A DNA stretch of 64,000 nucleotides. It comes from Gentiana macrophylla. Its lineage: Eukaryota > Streptophyta > Magnoliopsida > Gentianales > Gentianaceae. The position numbers were made by a program, and so were the translations under genes. Within the stretch, counting starts at the first letter, position 1, and each line of letters begins with the position of its first letter. Positions 58,143 through 64,000 of this stretch are shown here, piece by piece. The stretch covers positions 191,713,620 to 191,777,619 of the forward strand of contig CM047805.1 of assembly GCA_026214975.1 (NCBI GenBank), written 5' to 3'. The notes under the pieces were generated by a model. It had not been told where the DNA came from. It did no database searches and worked only from the letters and a program-made list of their open reading frames with translations.

Positions 58143-59610
58143 TCAATCTTCATCATAATCTTCCTCCGGATCAACTTGAAAACTCGAACTTGGAAACGAC
58201 TGAGAAGCTGATGGATAAGCTGAAGTCGTGGTCCTGACTGAACTATCAAGACCCATCGAACTCATGCCAGACGTGACATGTGCATACTCAGTGAATCCTC
58301 CCCAACTCGACATCATTTGGTCTCGAACACTGGTCGAAAATACACCGCCCACTAGATTGGCTTCCAAAAGGATATGACGATGGATGAAAGCTCGATTGTG
58401 GTGGAATAGGTGTTTCCCATCGTGGGTAAGGTATATGGATCGATCGACAAGGTGGATAGGCGGGATCATCAAAAGTAGGATTACGGAAGCAACCGCTCGT
58501 TCCTTCTTAAACCTCTACGAATATCATCACACCACGCCTAGTACTCTCAAATGAATAAAGCCACATTGGCTTGACCACGCGCAACATCCGCCACTAAAGA
58601 TTGAAACATGTCATATGTGATAGTGTTGGAGAAAGGAGTTTGTTGAGGGTGACTAGAAAAAGATGGAAAAGAAGAAGATGTAAAAGCCGGTGAGCCGGGC
58701 CGAGTTTGACGTCTTCTAAGCAAAGAGCTAATACTACCATCCGGAAGACTAGTCAAACTAGGTCCAATCGATTTCCATCGCCGGAGATAACTTGTCATTA
58801 GGCAGGAATGGTACTCCCAACCTACGACATAAATCAGAGATAAAACAAGGGAAGTAAAGATGACTCCCTGGTCTGGCGATGACAATACTCTCAAAAATCC
58901 TCTTAAACATGACCTTTCCAACATCCACTCTAACATCATTTACCATAGCCCAGGCAATACAAACATCTTCCTTTCCAAAAGCAGTGTGTTTACGAGAAGG
59001 ATAGAGATTATGGCTAATAAATCTTTTAATTGCCCTTAAACCTCTAAAACAGTTCCCGTAATTAAACCGATTTTCAACCCACACCGCGGTCGGGTCAAAA
59101 AATTGGTCACGGGCTCTCAGGCGTCGCTCAAAACTAGCAGGATCATCTAAATTATAGACTACCCTGTAATCCTCCTCATCAGGAAAAACCTCAACTCCTA
59201 AAATTGCATTAATGACGGCAGGGTTAAAAGGAATATTTCTGGCTCGTAAAGGTACAGTTTCGATTGAGTAAGTCATTCTTTCCGACATAGTAGATAAAAC
59301 CGAATAAAACTCGCCTACTATAGTCGTGTTAATCTCACCTTCCCTTCTGGCTGCTAAATCTAACCACTGACGCCTTCTAAAGATATTTTTGACTTCATCA
59401 CCTAAGTCATCCAAATCTAAACCTTTTTCAACCAGAACATCACACTTACTATAAATTTTTGTATACGCTTTCTTAGCCTCAGGTGATGCGGTTCTTTCAA
59501 AACTTACAGCTTCCTCTTCAGGTGATAAAATTATCGTGTTTCACGACAGGAGTTGAAATTGGAATTTTTGATTTTCTCTTTTTAGAGACTCTAGTACTCG
59601 ACTCAGCCAT
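58143..59610 (-). pseudogene. First accessory ORF of the gypsy element (putative plant transposon protein), frameshifted
   Basis: The start at 59610 gives MAESSTRVSKKRKSKIPIST with a KKRKSK nuclear-localisation-like run. A frame change near 59535 leads to a long frame, 59450-58758 (KAYTKIYSKCDVLVEKGLDL, then RRRQWLDLA, VGEFYSVL, NPAVINAILGVEVF, HNLYPSRKHTAF and YFPCFISDLCRRLGVPF). It continues in other frames as PSLTSLPDGSISSLLRRRQT (near 58730) and an acidic tail EEDYDED (58143). The aligned features fit the uncharacterised 'putative plant transposon protein' domain of gypsy elements. A possible 154-bp leader intron (59765-59612) ends just before the ATG. Confidence 0.6.
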
Positions 59611-60049
59611 TCTACGATATTGGTAATGCCAATCAACAACAAAAACAACAACAAAAACAGCAAAAAATAATAATGTCACAACACACTCAAAAATCAAAAC
59701 AGTTGAAATTAATCTAAAAAATTATGAAAAATACGAAATTAACAACTAAATAAACTAGATTATACCTTATAGTGTAGAAAACGTTGAAAAGTAGGCCGGA
59801 AAAGTGTTAAAGTCGCCGGAATGAATGGAGCTTGTTCTTGACCCTTTTTTGAATTTTCCACTTTGTTTTGAAGAGAGGAGATGATAATGAGAAGAAATCA
59901 AGTAGTGATGTAGTGTGAGATGAATTTTTGTGGAAGAAAAGTAAAAAAAATTCGTAAGGTGGGGTTTGGGTGTGGGGTGCGGCTGTTAGAAAAAAAATTA
60001 GGGAAGAAGAAGAAGAAAAGAAGAGGTCCGTCGTCTTTTTTATGTTTTA

Positions 60050-60089
60050 GACCGGACCGGTCCCAGTATTAAGGCGGATCGGTCCGTGA
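60050..60089. repeat. CCGGACCGGTCC palindrome pair, copy 3
   Basis: GACCGGACCGGTCCCAGTATT is followed by AAGGCGGATCGGTCCGTG, the same layout as copy 1, with small changes. It lies about 440 bp upstream (minus strand) of the ORF starting at 59610. Confidence 0.8.
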
Positions 60090-61372
60090 ACAATTTTTTC
60101 TGTTTTTCGATTTTTATGATTTTTGAATAAAACTTATACAAATTCTAATAAAACTTATTTAAAGTCTTAAAAATAAGTTTATAAAATTTTCTTAAAATAA
60201 AATTTGAAGGAACTTTTATAATTTCATAACAATTTATAAAAATTTAATAAAATCCTTATAACACTTTAATAAAAGCTTATAAAAATTTAATAAATTTATA
60301 TCAATTCTTATAAAACAAAAAAAAACTTTTATAAAACTTTTATAAAACTCCTCAAATTTTATAAAGATCCAATTTTATAAAATTTCGAAGTTATCTGAAA
60401 ATTTTATAAAATAAAATAAAATAAAAGACTCGAAACTTGGGGTTCCCGATTCTTTGATTTCTAAATCTTCCAAAGTTACGATATAACGCTCGATCAAGCT
60501 AACTCCTAAAAACGAGGCATTTGAATTATCTCTCGGAATTCCATCGGGATTTTCGGATAACCACCTAATCGTTCCTTCCTAACAATATTCAAACACTCAT
60601 CCCAGGATTTGGTTGTGTTTTTCCCCGTCAGCGTCAACATGTTCACTTTTTTCCACAGATTCTCGTGATCTCATTAGAAACTTTGCCCTTTTTTATCGCA
60701 CTTCTTGATATTCCATTACATACTTTCTTAATCTAATCTCTCTCAACAATTTCTTGTTTTGTTCAAAAACTAAAGCTTCTATAGAAAACGCGACATCTTT
60801 ATCAAGGCCTAATTTCAAAAGTAAAATAAAAACTCCTATTCTATCTAAAAAAAGACATCCGGTTCTTTTACGTCTATCCGTAAAAGACATTTAAAAGAGT
60901 TTAAACATAATTAAAATTACGGAAAAGTAGAGTAAAGATAGATAGCACTGGTATTTGGTGATTCAGTTTTCGCTTCGCTTTTCAAATTTTTTTTTTTTTT
61001 TTTTTTTTTTCAATTTGTTGGGGATCAATCAAGAGCATTATTTCTTCTTTTCAGTGTGATTCCTTCTCCTCTCATAAATAACTTTACTCTGTGTCCATTG
61101 GCTATAAAAGTTGTATTTCCATCGATTAGTCCAACACTCAGCTTTGTAAACCCGTGTTACTTTAAATGGACTCCGTCCATCTTGATTTTAGCTTACTCGA
61201 AACAACTTTAAACGTGAATTGTACAAAAGCACTCGATCACCTACATGGAACTCACGCTTAAAGATTCTCTTATCATGGAAAGACTTCGTATGCGTTCCTT
61301 GTAGATTCGAAAGCGTTTTCATAAGAATCGAGACGAAATTCTTCTAGTTACATCAATTGAAGCAATCTATGA
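60090..61372. other. Non-coding spacer between integrase and accessory ORFs
   Basis: A repetitive tract of TTATAAAATTT/AATAAAACTTATA-type units covers about 60110-60430. A frame at 60890-60693 (RTGCLFLDRIGVFILLLKLG) has no recognised domain. A T-run lies at 60986-61010. Integrase C-terminal remnants (SFHDKRIF, REFHVGD in broken frames) extend to about 61170. Confidence 0.45.
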
Positions 61373-64000
61373 TCACCGCTTGACCTTAGGATCGAAATTT
61401 AGAAATCTAATAGCCCAAAAGGCTCGGTGTTCTAACTCAACTGGGAGATGACAAGACTTACCAAAGACTAGCTTATAGGGAGAACAACCTATTGGTGTTT
61501 TAAAAGCTGTTCTGTACGCCCATAACGCATCATCTAATTTAATTGCCCAGTTTTTACGATTTGAATCAACTGTTTTTTCCACGATTCTTTTGATTTCTCT
61601 ATTTGACACCTCTACCGACCACCGGTTTTGCGGATGATAGGCGTTCTAGTTTATGTGTTACACCATATTTCTCAATTAACTTAGTAAATGGTCTATTACA
61701 AAAGTGTGAACCTCTATCGCTAATGATTGCCTCGGAATGCCATATATCTAGTGAATATGTTCTTTTAAGGAATCGTATGACAACCTTGGTATCATTAGTG
61801 GGAAGAGCTTCAGCTTCTACCCATTTTGAAACATAATCTACCATTACAAGAATAAATCTTTTTCCAAACGATATAGGAAAAGGTCCCATGAAATCTATAC
61901 CCCAAACATCAAATAACTCACATTCTAAAATAGGTTGCATAGGCATTTCATGTTTTTAGATACATTTCCCATTTTTGACAAGATTCACAAGATTTAACGT
62001 ATTTATAAGCATCTTTATATAATGTAGGCCAATAAAAACCACATTGTAAAACTTTAAAAGCAGTTTTCCATCTCCATGATGTCCTCCTCGCCTCACGATC
62101 ATGACAAAATGATAAAATACTTAAAGTTTCATTATCAGCACACATTTTACGATTATCCCATCCGAACATTTACGGAAAAGGTCCGGTTCCTCCCAAGTAA
62201 TAAAATTTTAAGTCATAAAAGAATTTCTTTTTTGTTGCCAAGTCCAATGAGACGGAATATAATCACAAAGTTAAGTAATTAATGATATCTCCAAACCAAG
62301 GTGAGATTTCTTAGAGGGAATCCTATTTTTAATAATTGCATGGTTGAAGGAGTATCTATTCTAAATAGTTGTTCATCAGAAATGAATCTTTAATTTCATT
62401 CCCTATCTCTTCCTCGATCTCCATTCTACTTAGGTGATCTCGCTACTACGTTTTCACTTCCTTTTTATCTTTAATTTCAATATCAAATTCTTGTAGTAGG
62501 AGAATCCATCTAAGAAGGCGTGGTTTCAGCATCCTTCTTACTCAAGAAATACTTCATTTGAATAGTGGTGTGTAGACTATTACCTTAGAACCGACAATAT
62601 ACGATCTAAACTTATCTAAGGCAAAAATCACAGCCAACATTCCTTTTCTCAGTAGTTGCATAATTTAGTTGAGTCTGCGTTTAATGTGTGGGATGCATAG
62701 TAAATAGCTTTGAGAATTCTATTGTACCTTTGACCTAAAACGACTCCTACAACTAAATCACTAGCATCACACATAATTTCGAAAGGTAAATTCCAGTCTG
62801 GTGCTACCAAAACTGGTGCAGTAATCAACTTCGCTTCCAGGGTCTTAAACGCTTCCATACATTTACTATCAAAGTTAAAAGATACTTCTTTTTCAAGCAA
62901 ATGACTTAACGGCTTTGCTATTTTTGAAAAATCTGCAATAAATCTCTATAAAATCTCGCATGTCCAAGAAATCCTCTTAGAGTCCTTAGATTAATCGGTG
63001 GCGGTAATTTTTCAATCACCTCGACTTTAGCTTTATCAACTTCAATTCCTATTTCAGAGATTCTATGACCTAAAACAATTCCTTCTGATACCATTAAATG
63101 ACATTTTTCCCAGTTTAGAACTAAATTGGTATCCTCACAACGTTGTAAAACTCTTTCTAAGTGCGACAAACACTTACCAAAAGAATCTCCATAAACACTA
63201 AAGTCGTCCATAAAAATTTCTAAGAATTTCTCAACCATATCAGAAAATATAGACATCATACATCTTTGAAACGTAGCAGGAGCATTACATAAACCAAACG
63301 GCATTCTTTTATACGCAAAAGTTCCATAAGGACATGTGAAAGTAGTCTTTTCTCTATCTCCTGCTGCAATGAAGATCTGTAAATAACCTGAATAACCATC
63401 TAAGAAACAGTAATACTTATGACCACTTAAACGTTCCAACATTTGAACTATGAATGGAAGTGGATGATGATCTTTCTTAGTATGATCATTTAGTTTTCTA
63501 AAATCAATGCACATTCGATATCCTGTAATTTCCCTTGTTGGAATCCATTCATTCTTATCATTCTCTTTCACTGTGAAACCTCCTTTCTTTGGTACAACTT
63601 GAGTTGGACTAACCCATTCACTATCTGATATAGGAAAGATTATTCCCATTTCTAATAGCTTAATGACCTCTTTCTTGACGATTAACTGTAAATTCGGGTT
63701 GAGGCGGCGTTGCGGTTGAATACAAGGTTTAGCATCCTCTTTCAGAATTATCTTATGAACACAAATCTCAGGGCTAATACCTCGAATATCGGCAACTGTC
63801 CATCCAAAAGCTTTCTTATGCTTTCTTAACATTCTTATTAATTGATCTTCTTGTCGCTCGATTAAAGTAGATGATATAATAATCGGTAATAGATTATCAG
63901 TTTCTAGAAAAACATATTTGATTTAAAGGTAACGGTTTCAATTCCGATTCTTTGGCGGATCTTCTATTGATGGTTTAAGAAGCGGTCCTTCTAGTTCTAA
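61373..64000 (-). pseudogene. Gypsy pol: reverse transcriptase, RNase H, integrase, frameshifted and open at the window end
   Basis: 63832-62918 carries reverse transcriptase: VPKKGGFTVKENDKNEW, YRMCIDFRKLN, FLDGYSGY, FTCPYGTFAYKRMPFGLCNA and the catalytic FMDDFSVYG, then LGHRISEIGIEVDKAK and TLRGFLGHARFYR. 62900-62649 carries the RNase H start (PFEIMCDASDLVVGVVLGQR). 62169-61948 carries the integrase zinc-binding domain ending CESCQKWE. 61946-61599 holds the core ([10 protein letters not shown], then [10 protein letters not shown]), and 61609-61373 the rest ([20 protein letters not shown]). Frame changes separate the domains. Linker sequence continues past 63832 to the window edge, where protease and gag should follow. 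Confidence 0.88.

Larger units (their letters stand above)
52930..64000 (-). mobile_element. Large decayed Ty3/gypsy element (Athila/Tat-like), incomplete in window
   Basis: Reading the minus strand from 64000 downwards: a protease-RT linker, reverse transcriptase, RNase H and integrase (63832-61373), then two extra ORF regions (59610-58143 and 57575-56831), then polypurine-like sequences and a long non-coding tail. Extra ORFs 3' of integrase and long untranslated tracts are typical of the Athila/Tat group. Purine tracts AAGTGGGGAGTAGAG (about 56490) and AAGTGGGGAAGT (about 55050) could precede the 3' LTR. A terminal TGTAGGCG at 52930 is one possible LTR end; no target duplication could be tested. 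The left limit is tentative. Confidence 0.7.

Overview
This is nuclear DNA from a flowering plant, most likely a eudicot. It is AT-rich. Its genes carry GT-AG introns and encode plant-type proteins: a MORN-repeat PIP5 kinase, a RABC GTPase, a ZAT-type zinc-finger repressor, an S-adenosylmethionine synthase and a plant thioredoxin-like 3-3 protein. The spaces between genes are packed with plant transposable elements. The species cannot be named from the sequence. I saw no tRNA, rRNA or CRISPR array.

Layout. 1-4.1 kb: a decayed Mutator-like (MULE) transposase on the minus strand, flanked on both sides by clusters of a short palindrome with core ACGTTTAAACGT. 4.1-14 kb: no intact gene, but a Helitron 3' terminus, foldback/MITE elements, two hAT-like elements and an LTR remnant. 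14-24 kb: a gene-rich island with PIP5K (15108-19723, one base too many in exon 1) and RABC (21537-23721), separated by a LINE remnant that was itself hit by a SINE. 24.7-29.8 kb: a complete but decayed Copia retrotransposon with two LTRs and an AATAC target-site duplication. 30.5-33.1 kb: a two-finger C2H2 ZAT-type gene split by a 1,838-bp solo LTR, with its EAR repression motif stranded on the far side.

33-43 kb: MITEs, a truncated LINE, a truncated Copia end carrying an hAT insertion, and an internal fragment of a CHY/RING E3-ligase gene. 43-51.6 kb: a second gene island with a small conserved protein of unknown function (minus), a thioredoxin-like 3-3 gene (plus) and an S-adenosylmethionine synthase gene (minus, with a 5'UTR intron), the last two convergent. 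51.9-64 kb: an AT-rich repeat array, then a large decayed Ty3/gypsy (Athila/Tat-like) element on the minus strand. Its pol runs off the window end, it has two extra non-pol ORFs, and a CCGGACCGGTCC palindrome recurs three times near promoter-like sequences.

The cellular genes are unrelated housekeeping, signalling and transcription genes and do not form a pathway. The main story is how insertions have reshaped the locus. Four nested or gene-breaking events can be read to the base from target-site duplications: solo LTR in ZAT (GTCTT), hAT in Copia (CTCATGAT), SINE in LINE (13 bp) and the Copia itself (AATAC).
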